NCBI GenBank assembly: GCA_016776725.1
Contig: JADHSV010000007.1
Coordinates: 1-64,000, forward strand
DNA from: Rhodospirillales bacterium
GTDB taxonomy: Bacteria; Pseudomonadota; Alphaproteobacteria; Rhodospirillales; Shumkoniaceae
DNA: 64,000 nt
Direction of reading: 5' to 3'
The notes beneath the pieces are model-generated. The model had not been told where the DNA came from, ran no database searches, and saw nothing but the letters and a program-made list of their open reading frames with translations. How positions within the stretch are numbered: the stretch's first letter is position 1; each line of letters opens with the position of its first letter. This document shows, one piece after another, positions 41,860-51,768 of this stretch. The position numbers were made by a program, and so were the translations under genes.

Positions 41860-44013
41860 CTATATGCGGCGCTCGGCGGTGATGGCGGCGGCGACGGCGC
41901 GGACCGTCGGATCGCCCGCCATATCCTGGACCGGCAGGCCGATTTTGTGACGCCAGTTGGGGTATTCCTCGATGGTTCCCGGCAGGTTGAGCATTTTTTC
42001 GTCGGCCAGCAAATCGGTTAAACCGGCCAGCATGAGGCACGACGGCGTGCGGGCAACGAAGCGCTCTACGGCCGTAATCAAGGTTTGCAAAGCGTCGTCA
42101 TCCAATGCGGCGTCCAGCGCGAAATCTTCGGCGATCAAGCCCTGATCGACCAGCGCGGCGCGCACCAGTTCGCGATCATGGGAGCGGTCCTCCATTTGCG
42201 CCGCCAGATCTTCGGGCGTGGCTTCAGCGTTCAGATCATGACGCAGGAAAATGTCGGTTCCCTGCCAATGGCCGCGAACGGTGGGCAGGTCGTGGGTGTT
42301 GGCCGTGGCCAGCGCCATTTCGGGATAGACCGAAGGGCGCATGTACAGGCCTTCGGAATGGCGTTCAAACTGGGAAACCCGGTAGGACAGGATGTGTTCA
42401 TCCGCCATGCGTTCGCGGAAATTCGACGGCACGGTTCCCAGATCCTCGCCGATGACGAAGCATTTGTTGCGATGGCTTTCCAGCGCGACGATGGCCAGCA
42501 GGTCGTCAAACGGATAGGCCACGTATGCGCCGCCACCGTCCGGATCATCCACGGGAAGCCAGAACAATTGTTCCAGCGCCATGACATGATCGATGCGCAG
42601 CGCGCCCGCGTGGCGCATGTTGGATTGCACCATTTCAATAAACGGTGCATATGCCCGGTCGCGCAAATGATGAGGGTTGACGGGAGCCATTCCCCAATTC
42701 TGCCCCGCCGCATTGAACTGGTCGGGCGGTGCGCCGAAGCGAATGGCTGAAACGTACAGTTCGGGATCGGTCCAGCTGTCCGCCCCGCCCAAATGACAAC
42801 CCACCGCCAGATCGCGGTTTAGGCCGATTTCCAGCCCCAGATTGCGACATCGCTGGGCGGCGGTCGAAAACTGCTGCTCGGCCAGCCACTGGGCGAAGAT
42901 GCGAAACTCGATCTCATGGGCGTGGGATTCGGCAAAGGCGGCCACTTCCGGTGTGTCCGGGGCGTGGAACTGCGTCGGCCAATCTGTCCATTTGCGCACG
43001 GAAAAGTGCGTGTGCAACGCTTCAAATATGGCAAACCGCCGCAGGGAGTCGCCGCCGGCGCGGCGGAAATCCTCGAACGCGGTGCGGGACGCCGGTTGAC
43101 GGGCTTTGAAACGCTTAAACAGAAGGCGCAGGGCCCTCATTTTCAGCCGGCTTACGGTGGTGTAGTCGATCAATTCCGCGCCACGCGCGCCTTCCAGGTC
43201 TTCACGAAAGCCCTCGCTTGCCAACAGGGCCTGAACCTCGGTGCAATCGCCAAAGCCTTCTACTGCGGAGATGTCGATATTCAGAACGTTCAAGAACGTG
43301 CGGCTGGATGGGCAATAGGGGCTGGCCTCCTCGGGCATGTGCTCGAACAGCGCATGCTGAGGATTGAGGCCGATGGCCGCCGCGCCCAGCAATTTCGCCG
43401 CATCGGCCAGATCAGCCAGATCGGAAAAATCGCCGATGCCCCAATTTCTATCCGACCGAAGAGACGGCAGAAAACAGGCGACGCCCCACTTTCGCTGGCC
43501 GTCTCTCATCCATTTGGGCAAATAGGACGATTGCGGGGCGACGATGAGCATTGTCTCGGCGCCGCCGTCGTCGATCGTCAGACGATGATATCCCCACGGC
43601 AGGCCGTCCGGCAGCGTCACGGCATAATGGTTCAGGGTCTCACCGTCAATTTCGCGGGATTCGGCAATGTCGAAATCGCCGGGGGTGAAATTTCCGGCAA
43701 CGGTATCGCCGTTCTCCAGATTGATCCGCCAGTTCATTTCGTGACCGGAAAGCCGGTCCGGAATGCGTAAGGCAAAATGCGCATCCGAGCGGACAACGCA
43801 CACCGGGTCCAGTCGACTTCGCCACGGTCTTTCTTCCATGCGGCGAATGCCGTCGCCAAGGGCGGCGTCGCTGGAAACATCAAACCCCATGGCCCGCAGA
43901 AGATTGGCCTTGGTTCGGTCGGCAATGGGGCGCAATTCGCCCGTTTGCATCCAGATGGCAGGAACGATTCCGACAAGATCGGCGAGGCGGTTCAGAAAAT
44001 CCGGGTTCGGCAT
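41860..44013 (-). CDS. malQ: 4-alpha-glucanotransferase (amylomaltase)
   Basis: This is a 717-residue GH77 enzyme. The N-terminal 140 residues form the extra beta domain of the long E. coli-type amylomaltases. The catalytic barrel contains ACFLPSLRSDRNWGIGDF, GLNPQHALF, the nucleophile region ALRIDHVMAL and the acid-base glutamate in CFVIGEDLGTVP, then ANTHDLPTVRGHW. It transfers glucan chains between oligosaccharides released during glycogen breakdown. The ATG directly abuts the glgX stop codon, so the two are translationally coupled. Confidence 0.96.
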   Translation of the reverse strand: MPNPDFLNRLADLVGIVPAIWMQTGELRPIADRTKANLLRAMGFDVSSDAALGDGIRRMEERPWRSRLDPVCVVRSDAHFALRIPDRLSGHEMNWRINLENGDTVAGNFTPGDFDIAESREIDGETLNHYAVTLPDGLPWGYHRLTIDDGGAETMLIVAPQSSYLPKWMRDGQRKWGVACFLPSLRSDRNWGIGDFSDLADLADAAKLLGAAAIGLNPQHALFEHMPEEASPYCPSSRTFLNVLNIDISAVEGFGDCTEVQALLASEGFREDLEGARGAELIDYTTVSRLKMRALRLLFKRFKARQPASRTAFEDFRRAGGDSLRRFAIFEALHTHFSVRKWTDWPTQFHAPDTPEVAAFAESHAHEIEFRIFAQWLAEQQFSTAAQRCRNLGLEIGLNRDLAVGCHLGGADSWTDPELYVSAIRFGAPPDQFNAAGQNWGMAPVNPHHLRDRAYAPFIEMVQSNMRHAGALRIDHVMALEQLFWLPVDDPDGGGAYVAYPFDDLLAIVALESHRNKCFVIGEDLGTVPSNFRERMADEHILSYRVSQFERHSEGLYMRPSVYPEMALATANTHDLPTVRGHWQGTDIFLRHDLNAEATPEDLAAQMEDRSHDRELVRAALVDQGLIAEDFALDAALDDDALQTLITAVERFVARTPSCLMLAGLTDLLADEKMLNLPGTIEEYPNWRHKIGLPVQDMAGDPTVRAVAAAITAERRI

Positions 44014-46116
44014 TTAGAGGCTTTCGTACAACAGCGTGAAAGAAAGCGCCGATAGCGAAAACCCGGCGTCGGACGGTGTCCACACGGGTTCGTCCCGCAA
44101 TTGCTGTCTGGCCGTATCGAAAATGACGCGCCAGTTCGTCTTCATGGCGAATTCCGGAAGGTGGAAATGGACGTCTTTGCCGGTCGCGTTGAGAAGGGCG
44201 ATGGCGGAGGTTGACTGGGGGTCCTCGTCATCCGCCAGAAGGTGAAACCCGAAGGTTTGTGCGCCTTCCCAGTCCTGTTTGCCCACGGCGTGACCACCCT
44301 GCGCCAGCCATGTGACTTCCCGCGTTCCAGCTTCCTTGTCTTGCTGCGGCGGGAAAAATCTGCGTCGCCGAAACACATCGTTGTCCAGGCGAATGCGGAT
44401 CAGGTGTTTTACGAAATCAAGGAAGTCCGCCTGCTCCGCGTCAATGGTTTCCCAATCCATCCAGCTGACTTCGTTGTCCTGACAGTAGGCATTGTTGTTG
44501 CCTGCCTGGGTGCGGCCCATTTCGTCTCCGGCGGCGATCATGGGAACGCCCTGGGAAAGCAGCAAGGTGGCCATGAGATTGCGCTTTTGCCGGGCCCTGA
44601 CCGATACGATTTCGGGGTCGTCCGTTGGGCCTTCCACGCCATAATTATTGGACAGGTTGTTTTCCGTGCCGTCCTTGTTGTCTTCCTGATTGGCCAGATT
44701 GTGTTTGTGGCTGTAGGTGACCAGATCCTCCAGCGTAAAACCGTCGTGGGCGGTCACGAAATTGACCGTTGCCGAGGGGCGGCGGCCGTTGTGTTGGAAG
44801 ATGGGGCTGGACCCGGCAATCCCCGACGCCAACGCACCCATCTTGCCACCGTCGCCGCGCCAGAAACTTCGCGTTGTGTCGCGGAATTTGTCGTTCCATT
44901 CCGACCATCCGGGCGGGAAGGCCCCGATGCGATAACCACCAACGCCCAGATCCCACGGTTCGGCAATCAGCTTCACATGGGACAGCGCCGGGTCCTGGCG
45001 AATGGCGCTCAGGAACGGCGAATAGGTGCTGAACCGGTTGGATTCGTCGCGCCCCAGCGTTGCCGCCAGATCAAACCGAAAACCGTCCACGCCCATGTCT
45101 TCGGTCCAATAGCGCAGGGCGTCCATGACCATTTGCAAAACCCGCGGATGGGCGATGTTCAGGGTATTTCCGCATCCTGCGTCGTTGACGTAATAGCGGG
45201 GCTGGTCGGGCGGCAGGCGGTAGTAGCACGCGTTGTCGATCCCACGGAACGAAAGGGTCGGCCCCAGATGATCGCCTTCGCCGGAATGATTAAAGACGAC
45301 GTCAAGAATGACCTCGATACCGGCGTCGTGGAACCGATGAACCATGGAGCGGAATTCGCGCACGATCCCGGTGGTCATGTAGCCCGGTTCGGGTGCAAAG
45401 AAGCAATAGGGATTGTAGCCCCAGTAATTGCGCAGGCCCTTGTCGACCAGATGCGGCTCGTCGGCGAAAGGCTGAACGGGAAGCAACTCGACCGTGGTGA
45501 CGCCCAGATCGACCAGATGATCCAGAATGGCCGGATGACTTAGTCCGGCGAAGCTGCCGCGCAGGTTTTCGGGTATGCGCGGGTGTCTTGCCGTCATGCC
45601 CTTGACGTGCATTTCGTAAATGACCGTATCGCGCCAAGGTACGGCGGGGCGACTGCTCCATGTCAGGTCCATGGAATCGGCCACCACCACCGATTTGGGC
45701 ACGTAGCGCGCGTTGTTGCGCCGGTCGAACGACAGATCGCCACGCGAACTGCCCACCCGATATCCGAAATTGGCCGCGTGCCATTGCAGCCTGCCCATCA
45801 GGGTTTTGGCGTAGGGATCGACCAGCAGTTTGTGATGGTTGAACCGGTGCCCGCGCTTGGGATCGTAGGGTCCGTAAACGCGATAGCCGTAGGGCGTACC
45901 TGGAGCCACCTCGGGCAGATAGCCATGCCAAACCTGATCGGTGTATTCGGGAAGGGCGATGCGGGCGATCTCGCGGCGGCCGGTCGCGTCGAAAAGGCAC
46001 AGCTCGACCTTCTCGGCGTTGACCGAAAACAGCGCGAAATTAACGCCGCGGCCATCCCATGACGCGCCCAGCGGAAAGGGGCTTCCAGGTTCTACGCGGT
46101 AACCGTTTGCCGACAT
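44014..46116 (-). CDS. glgX: Glycogen debranching enzyme (isoamylase type)
   Basis: This is a 700-residue GH13 enzyme. An N-terminal CBM48 domain (PFPLGASWDGRGVNFALFS onward) precedes the barrel, with VILDVVFNHSGEGD, the nucleophile aspartate in VDGFRFDLAATLGRD, the acid-base glutamate in LIAEPWDLG and FVTAHDGFTLEDLV. It hydrolyses alpha-1,6 linkages of short limit-dextrin branches left by GlgP. It starts nine bases after the glgB stop. The gene order glgB-glgX-malQ indicates a single operon. Confidence 0.96.
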   Translation of the reverse strand: MSANGYRVEPGSPFPLGASWDGRGVNFALFSVNAEKVELCLFDATGRREIARIALPEYTDQVWHGYLPEVAPGTPYGYRVYGPYDPKRGHRFNHHKLLVDPYAKTLMGRLQWHAANFGYRVGSSRGDLSFDRRNNARYVPKSVVVADSMDLTWSSRPAVPWRDTVIYEMHVKGMTARHPRIPENLRGSFAGLSHPAILDHLVDLGVTTVELLPVQPFADEPHLVDKGLRNYWGYNPYCFFAPEPGYMTTGIVREFRSMVHRFHDAGIEVILDVVFNHSGEGDHLGPTLSFRGIDNACYYRLPPDQPRYYVNDAGCGNTLNIAHPRVLQMVMDALRYWTEDMGVDGFRFDLAATLGRDESNRFSTYSPFLSAIRQDPALSHVKLIAEPWDLGVGGYRIGAFPPGWSEWNDKFRDTTRSFWRGDGGKMGALASGIAGSSPIFQHNGRRPSATVNFVTAHDGFTLEDLVTYSHKHNLANQEDNKDGTENNLSNNYGVEGPTDDPEIVSVRARQKRNLMATLLLSQGVPMIAAGDEMGRTQAGNNNAYCQDNEVSWMDWETIDAEQADFLDFVKHLIRIRLDNDVFRRRRFFPPQQDKEAGTREVTWLAQGGHAVGKQDWEGAQTFGFHLLADDEDPQSTSAIALLNATGKDVHFHLPEFAMKTNWRVIFDTARQQLRDEPVWTPSDAGFSLSALSFTLLYESL

Positions 46117-46125
46117 TGTTTTCGT

Positions 46126-48336
46126 TTACTCGCCCGATGTCCGCCGGAACACGACCGTTGCCAGCGGAGGCATCGATATACTTATGGAGTGGGGCTTTCC
46201 ATGCCAACCCTCGGACTGGCAGCCGACACCGCCGAAATTGCCCACGTTTCCGCCGCCGTAGTGGTCGGAATCGGAGTTCAGTTCCTCGGCGTACCATCCG
46301 TCCAGCGGGACGCCTATGCGATAGTCATGGCGCACCACCGGCGTGAAGTTGCACACCACCACCATCACTTCGTTGGGAATGGAGCCGCGCCGGATAAAGG
46401 CCAGAATGCCGGCTTCCGCGCTTTCGCAATCGATCCACTCGAAGCCGTCGCCCTGGTTGTCGCGCTCGTGCAGGGTGGGGAAGTCGCGATACAGATGGTT
46501 GACGTCCTTGACCAGATTGCGAATGCCGCTGTACTGGGGCTGGTCCAGCAAGTGCCAGTCCAGGCTTCCGTCGTGATCCCATTCACGTTCCTGGGCAAAC
46601 TCATTTCCCATGAACAGAAGTTTCTTGCCGGGGTAGGCGTACATAAAGGCGTAATAAGCCCGCAGATTGGCGAACCGCTGCCACTCATCGCCCGGCATGC
46701 GCCCAATGATCGAATGTTTGCCATGCACCACTTCGTCATGGGAAAGCGGCAGCACGAAGTTTTCCTGGAATGCGTAGATAAGCCCGAACGTCAGTTCGCT
46801 GTGGTGGAATTTACGGTGTACGGGCTCCCTTGCCATGTACTGCAAGGTGTCATGCATCCAGCCCATGTTCCACTTGAAGCCAAAGCCCAGGCCACCGTCG
46901 TGGGTGGGCCGCGACACCATGGGCCACGAGGTCGATTCCTCGGCAATGGTCATAACGTCGGGAAAGCGCTCGTAGACCCGTTCGTTCAGAGTTTTCAGGA
47001 ATTGAACAGCCTCAATATTTTCGTTGCCGCCAAATTCGTTGGGAAGCCACTCGCCTTCTTCGCGGCTATAATCGCGATATAGCATGGACGCCACGGCATC
47101 CACGCGCAAACCGTCGATGTGGTACTCGTCCAGCCAAAAGAGCGCGTTCGAGATCAGGAAATTGGCGACCTCGTTGCGGCCGTAGTTATAAATCAGCGTT
47201 CCCCAATCCATGTGCCGCCCCAGCAGCGGATCAGCGTGCTCGTACAGGTGGGTTCCGTCGAATTGGACCAGCCCGTGAGCGTCCTCGGGGAAATGGGCGG
47301 CCACCCAGTCGATGATCAGGCCGATCCCGGCGCGGTGGCAGGCATCGACGAAGGCCCTGAAGTCGTCCGGTTCGCCATAACGGCTGGACGGCGCGAAAAG
47401 CCCCGTTGGCTGATAGCCCCAAGATCCCTCGAATGGAAACTCGCTAATGGGCAAAAGCTCGATATGGGTAAAGCCCATTTCCTTCACGTAAGGAATAAGA
47501 GTTTGCGCCATTTCGCCATAGCTCAGGGACCGGTTGCCATCCTCGATCACGCGTCGCCACGATCCCCAATGAACCTCATAAACGGAAATGGGGGCTTCGC
47601 GGCGGTTGGCCGAGGCCCGTTCCGCCATCCATTCGCCGTCGCCCCATTCATAATCGCCAAGGCCCTCGACCACCGAGGCTGTTCTGGGTGCGGTCTCGCA
47701 TCTGAACGCCATCGGGTCGGCTTTTAAATCCTTTACCGTCCCGTCGGCGCCCTTGATTTCCAGCTTGTAGGGCGCGCCTGCGCCAACGCCGGGGATAAAA
47801 ATCTCCCATACCCCGCAGCCCGGATGCAGGCGCATGGAATGTCGGCGTCCGTCCCAGTCGTTGAAGTCGCCGACCACGCTGACGCGCTTGGCGCTGGGTG
47901 CCCACACGGCGAAGTTCACGCCATCGACCCCGTCCATGGTTTTGGGATGCGCGCCCAGTTTGCGATAGGCCGCCAGATCGGTTCCTTCGGCGAGAAAATA
48001 CTGGTCCATCTCGCCCAGTACGGGGCCGAACCGGTACGCGTCCTCAATTTCAAAGCGGTTTCCGCCCGCTTCGACCCGCAGCCGGTAAACGAAAGGTTTT
48101 TTGCGCCGCGCCATCTCGCAGGCGAACAGCCCGGCGGCATGGATTTCCTTGAACTTGCCAACGCACCGCCCGTTTTTTCCGTCAATCAGATCCATGGCCT
48201 GTGCGCCCGGGAAGAATGCGCGCACCACCTGTGATCCGTTCGGTCCGTCGGCATGCATGCCCAGATACGAGAACGGGTCGTGGTGTTCCGCGTTAACGAT
48301 GGCGGCCATTCCTGTGAAGTGGTCGGTGTCAGGCAT
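46126..48336 (-). CDS. glgB: 1,4-alpha-glucan branching enzyme
   Basis: This is a 736-residue GH13 branching enzyme. ATG 48336 (MPDTDHFTGMAAIV) matches the usual family N terminus; the frame is open 40 codons further without resemblance. It has two N-terminal CBM48-like parts (HDPFSYLGMH and VNFAVWAPSAKRVSVVGDFNDWDGRRH). In the barrel, DGLRVDAVASMLYRDYS holds the nucleophile, IAEESTSWP the glutamate and LSHDEVVHGK the third acid. It introduces alpha-1,6 branches during glycogen synthesis. It leads the minus-strand glg operon; its upstream region is shared with the divergent aminotransferase gene. Confidence 0.96.
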   Translation of the reverse strand: MPDTDHFTGMAAIVNAEHHDPFSYLGMHADGPNGSQVVRAFFPGAQAMDLIDGKNGRCVGKFKEIHAAGLFACEMARRKKPFVYRLRVEAGGNRFEIEDAYRFGPVLGEMDQYFLAEGTDLAAYRKLGAHPKTMDGVDGVNFAVWAPSAKRVSVVGDFNDWDGRRHSMRLHPGCGVWEIFIPGVGAGAPYKLEIKGADGTVKDLKADPMAFRCETAPRTASVVEGLGDYEWGDGEWMAERASANRREAPISVYEVHWGSWRRVIEDGNRSLSYGEMAQTLIPYVKEMGFTHIELLPISEFPFEGSWGYQPTGLFAPSSRYGEPDDFRAFVDACHRAGIGLIIDWVAAHFPEDAHGLVQFDGTHLYEHADPLLGRHMDWGTLIYNYGRNEVANFLISNALFWLDEYHIDGLRVDAVASMLYRDYSREEGEWLPNEFGGNENIEAVQFLKTLNERVYERFPDVMTIAEESTSWPMVSRPTHDGGLGFGFKWNMGWMHDTLQYMAREPVHRKFHHSELTFGLIYAFQENFVLPLSHDEVVHGKHSIIGRMPGDEWQRFANLRAYYAFMYAYPGKKLLFMGNEFAQEREWDHDGSLDWHLLDQPQYSGIRNLVKDVNHLYRDFPTLHERDNQGDGFEWIDCESAEAGILAFIRRGSIPNEVMVVVCNFTPVVRHDYRIGVPLDGWYAEELNSDSDHYGGGNVGNFGGVGCQSEGWHGKPHSISISMPPLATVVFRRTSGE

Positions 48337-48492
48337 TGATTGTCGTCGGTTGTTGATGGGTGGGCATGTCCTTATAGCAAGGATCATAGCGCGAAGTGTA
48401 ACGGAAAAGTAGCCTCCAAGCCGGTTGATCGAATATGCGTTCGCTGTCATGTTCATCCCATAAACGTGCCTTGAAAGCTGGGGGAGGAAGTT

Positions 48493-49818
48493 ATGGCCAC
48501 GTCGGTTCGTTCAACCAATGCGATGGATTCTTTCTGGATGCCGTTTACGGCAAACCGACGGTTCATGGAGGACCCCCGGATCGTCAAGTCGGCGGCGGAC
48601 ATGCATTATGTGACCGCCGATGGGCGAAAACTGCTGGATGGAACGGCCGGACTTTGGTGCGTGAATGCCGGTCACGCGCGCCCGAAAATCGTCGAGGCGG
48701 TAAGTGCGGCGATAGCGGAACTGGACTATGCGCCGTCCTATCAGTTCGGTCATCCGGGGGCGTTCGAGCTGGCCGGGCGCATCGCGTCCGTGTTTCCGGG
48801 CGACCTGAACCATGTGTTCTTTACCAATTCGGGGTCCGAATCGGTGGACACGGCGCTTAAAATCGCGCTGGCCTACCACCAGTCGCGCGGCGAGGGGACA
48901 CGCACCCGCCTGATTGGCCGCGAACGCGCCTATCACGGCGTCGGCTTCGGCGGCATTTCGGTGGGCGGCATCGCCACCAACCGCCGCCATTTCGGGTCCC
49001 TGCTGGCCGGTGTCGATCATCTTCCCCACACCCACGCGCCTGAACACAACGCGTATTCGCGCGGAATGCCGGAGTGGGGCGCGCATCTGGCCGATGATCT
49101 GGAACGCATGGTGGCCCTGCATGACCCATCCACCATCGCCGCCGTGATCGTCGAACCGATGGCCGGTTCGGCGGGCGTTTTGCCGCCGCCCAAGGGGTAT
49201 CTGGAGCGCCTGCGCGCCATCTGCGACAAATACGGAATCTTGCTGATTTTCGATGAAGTGATTACGGCGTTCGGCAGGGTTGGTGCGGGTAGTGCCGCCG
49301 AATTGCTGGGCGTTCAGCCCGATTTGATGGCCACCGCCAAGGGCCTGACCAGCGGAACCATACCCATGGGGGCGGTGATCGCGGATGCCAAAATTTACAA
49401 ATCCGTTACCGAAAACTCGGCCACGCCCATCGAATTTTTCCACGGCTATACCTATTCCGGCCACCCGGTGGCGGTGGCAGCGGCCATGGCGACGTTGGAT
49501 ATCTACGCCGAAGAGGGGCTGTTCCAGCGCGCCGCCGAACTGACGCCCTATTTCGAAGACGTCGCCCACAATTTGCGCGACCTTCCCAACGTAATCGACA
49601 TTCGCAACATGGGAATGGTTGCGGGAATTGAATTGGCGCCACGGCCCGGTGCGGTGGGTGAGCGCGGCTTCGAGGCCATGCAGATGGCGTTCGAGCGCGG
49701 CGCCATGATCCGCATCACCGCCGACACCATTGCCTTGTCGCCGCCGCTGATTATCTCAAAAGAACAAATCGATGAACTGTTTGACCTGGTGGCGGGCGTG
49801 ATCCGCGATCTCAAGTAA
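48493..49818 (+). CDS. Class III omega-amino-acid:pyruvate aminotransferase
   Basis: This is a 441-residue PLP enzyme with ggagg before the ATG. FFTNSGSESVDTALKIAL is the phosphate loop, HGVGFGGISVGGI a conserved turn, ILLIFDEVITAFGRVG contains the cofactor aspartate, and the PLP lysine is in ATAKGLTSG. The sequence resembles beta-alanine:pyruvate aminotransferases, which convert beta-alanine or polyamine-derived amines to semialdehydes. It is followed after 15 bases by mtnA, implying co-transcription. Beta-alanine is also the end product of uracil degradation, which would fit the nucleoside theme, but that is inference. Confidence 0.9.
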   Translation: MATSVRSTNAMDSFWMPFTANRRFMEDPRIVKSAADMHYVTADGRKLLDGTAGLWCVNAGHARPKIVEAVSAAIAELDYAPSYQFGHPGAFELAGRIASVFPGDLNHVFFTNSGSESVDTALKIALAYHQSRGEGTRTRLIGRERAYHGVGFGGISVGGIATNRRHFGSLLAGVDHLPHTHAPEHNAYSRGMPEWGAHLADDLERMVALHDPSTIAAVIVEPMAGSAGVLPPPKGYLERLRAICDKYGILLIFDEVITAFGRVGAGSAAELLGVQPDLMATAKGLTSGTIPMGAVIADAKIYKSVTENSATPIEFFHGYTYSGHPVAVAAAMATLDIYAEEGLFQRAAELTPYFEDVAHNLRDLPNVIDIRNMGMVAGIELAPRPGAVGERGFEAMQMAFERGAMIRITADTIALSPPLIISKEQIDELFDLVAGVIRDLK

Positions 49819-49833
49819 AAGGAAAGGCGAAAA

Positions 49834-50928
49834 ATGAAAGTCGACGGCACCGCATATCGGACAATCTGGCTGAACGCCGACGGCTGGTCCGTCAATATCA
49901 TCGATCAAACCAAACTGCCCCACGAGTTCGTTGTCGCGCGCCTGACCAATCTGGATGAAGCCGCCCACGCCATTTCGGCCATGCTGGTGCGTGGTGCGCC
50001 GCTGGTCGGCGCGACGGCGGCCTACGGCATGTGTCTGGCCGTGCGTGAAGACCCCTCCGATGCAGGCGTCGCGAAGGCCTCGGACATCCTGTTCGCCACC
50101 CGCCCGACAGCCGTCAATCTACGCTGGGCGCTGGACGTGATGGGCGACCGGCTGGCGGCGGTCAAACCGGAATCCCGCGCAGCCGTTGCCTACACATGCG
50201 CCGCCGAAATTTGCGACGACGATGTGCAGACGTGTTCGTCCATCGGCGATCACGGGCTGGGGCTCATTCGTGGCGCGTGGAAAAAAAGGGGCAAGCCCGA
50301 AACCGTCAACGTGCTGACCCACTGCAACGCCGGTTGGCTGGCCACGGTGGATTGGGGAACCGCGTTGTCGCCGGTCTACAAGGCCCATGACGCGGGCCTG
50401 CCGGTCCATGTGTGGGTGGATGAAACCCGCCCGCGCAACCAGGGCGCCAGCCTGTCGGCGTGGGAATTGGGCCGCCACGGGGTGCCGCATACGGTGATCG
50501 CCGATAACGTCGGCGGCCATTTGATGCAGCATGGCATGGTCGATCTTTGCATCGTTGGCACCGACCGCACCACGGGCACCGGCGATGTCTGCAACAAGAT
50601 CGGAACGTATCTGAAGGCGCTGGCCGCCCGCGACAACAACGTGCCGTTCTATGTGGCCCTGCCGCACTCTACCATCGACTGGACCTTGGAAAACGGCGTC
50701 GTCGAAATCCCCATCGAACAACGCGACGCCACCGAAGTAACCGAAATCGCAGGCCGCGCCGCCGACGGCTCAGTCACCACCGTGCGTCTCACCCCCGACG
50801 GCAGCCAAGCCGCCAACTACGCCTTCGACGTAACGCCGAGACGGCTGGTTACGGGGCTTATTACCGAGCGTGGCGTCTGCGAAGCTTCACGAGACGGGCT
50901 GGTGGGACTTTATCCGGAACGGAGGTAG
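49834..50928 (+). CDS. mtnA: S-methyl-5-thioribose-1-phosphate isomerase (MtnA family)
   Basis: This is a 364-residue protein of the eIF2B-related aldose-ketose isomerase family. The catalytic cysteine is in [10 protein letters not shown] and the catalytic aspartate in [31 protein letters not shown] near residue 52 binds the sugar phosphate. MtnA converts methylthioribose-1-phosphate to methylthioribulose-1-phosphate in methionine salvage, and can act on 5-deoxyribose-1-phosphate in the DHAP shunt. No mtnB, mtnC, mtnD or MTA phosphorylase gene is adjacent. The punA-type gene nearby could in principle make its substrate, though family-2 PNPs favour guanosine/inosine. Confidence 0.92.
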   Translation: MKVDGTAYRTIWLNADGWSVNIIDQTKLPHEFVVARLTNLDEAAHAISAMLVRGAPLVGATAAYGMCLAVREDPSDAGVAKASDILFATRPTAVNLRWALDVMGDRLAAVKPESRAAVAYTCAAEICDDDVQTCSSIGDHGLGLIRGAWKKRGKPETVNVLTHCNAGWLATVDWGTALSPVYKAHDAGLPVHVWVDETRPRNQGASLSAWELGRHGVPHTVIADNVGGHLMQHGMVDLCIVGTDRTTGTGDVCNKIGTYLKALAARDNNVPFYVALPHSTIDWTLENGVVEIPIEQRDATEVTEIAGRAADGSVTTVRLTPDGSQAANYAFDVTPRRLVTGLITERGVCEASRDGLVGLYPERR

Positions 50929-51004
50929 GGAAGCAAAGTCAGACGCTATAATCGTGTATGCGAATGAATCAGCGGCCTAAACCAGAATTCTCACGCGCTC
51001 TTCA

Positions 51005-51763
51005 CTAAGGCCTAACCACCGCGTTCCCCTCGCCGATCCACGTCTTAATACCTTTGGTCAGGTTGTGGATGTTGGTGAAGCCGGCTTGTTCGGTCAGGGC
51101 GCGGGCCAGTGTTGATGAGCGGTTGCCGCTGCGGCAGACGAGGATGACTTTTTCGTCCGCCTTCACGTAGGCCTCAAAGGCGGCGGGGAAGGTGCGCACG
51201 AATTGGCCGGTGCGGTCAAAGGCCGTGAGCATTTTGCTGCCTTCGATGATGCCGGTGGATGCCCATTCGTCCGGGCGGCGGATATCGACGATCTTGAAGC
51301 CCTCGTCGCGCATGATTTTGAGGGTTTCGTTGTCAATGTTGGTGACTTTCGGCGGTGATGAAACGGCCAGCAGTTCGACCTCGAAGCGCAGCGTGGCGTT
51401 ACCCGGTATCGGTCCTGTGCCGTTTGGGCCATAGGCCAGTTCCGGCGGGATGATCAGTTCGCGCTTGCCGCCGACCTTCATGCCTTCCACACCCTTGTCC
51501 CAGCCTTGAATGACGCGGCCCTCGCCCAGGGTGAAGGCGAACGGTTTTCCACGATCCAGACTGGAGTCAAATTTCGTTCCGTCGGTCAGCCAGCCCGTGT
51601 AGTGGACGGAAACCCGCATGTTCGGCACGGCTATTTCGCCGCTTCCAACGGTAATGTCGTTGATCTCAAGCCCGGCGGCCTGTGCGCCCGCCAAAGGCGC
51701 AGCAAGGACGCACAGCGCAAAAAGCGCCCGGACGGCTACGGACAAAGTCTTCTTAAACATCAT
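51005..51763 (-). CDS. Periplasmic FKBP peptidyl-prolyl isomerase fused to a rhodanese domain
   Basis: This is a 252-residue protein. A signal peptide (to about AQA-AG, residue 30) precedes an FKBP domain (about 35-135: [46 protein letters not shown]). A rhodanese domain follows (about 145-250), with the persulfide cysteine in [10 protein letters not shown] and the CxxxxR loop intact. FKBPs isomerise X-Pro bonds, and rhodaneses handle sulfane sulfur; joining both in one exported protein is unusual. The gene starts five bases after the histidine kinase stop, so the pair is one transcript. Its role could be folding or oxidative repair of envelope proteins. Confidence 0.9.
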   Translation of the reverse strand: MMFKKTLSVAVRALFALCVLAAPLAGAQAAGLEINDITVGSGEIAVPNMRVSVHYTGWLTDGTKFDSSLDRGKPFAFTLGEGRVIQGWDKGVEGMKVGGKRELIIPPELAYGPNGTGPIPGNATLRFEVELLAVSSPPKVTNIDNETLKIMRDEGFKIVDIRRPDEWASTGIIEGSKMLTAFDRTGQFVRTFPAAFEAYVKADEKVILVCRSGNRSSTLARALTEQAGFTNIHNLTKGIKTWIGEGNAVVRP

Positions 51764-51768
51764 TTTTC

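Noticed and set aside
44242-45543. 433-codon plus-strand open frame inside glgX
   Set aside because: Antisense to glgX, which has complete GH13 motifs; composition is that of a mirrored coding strand.
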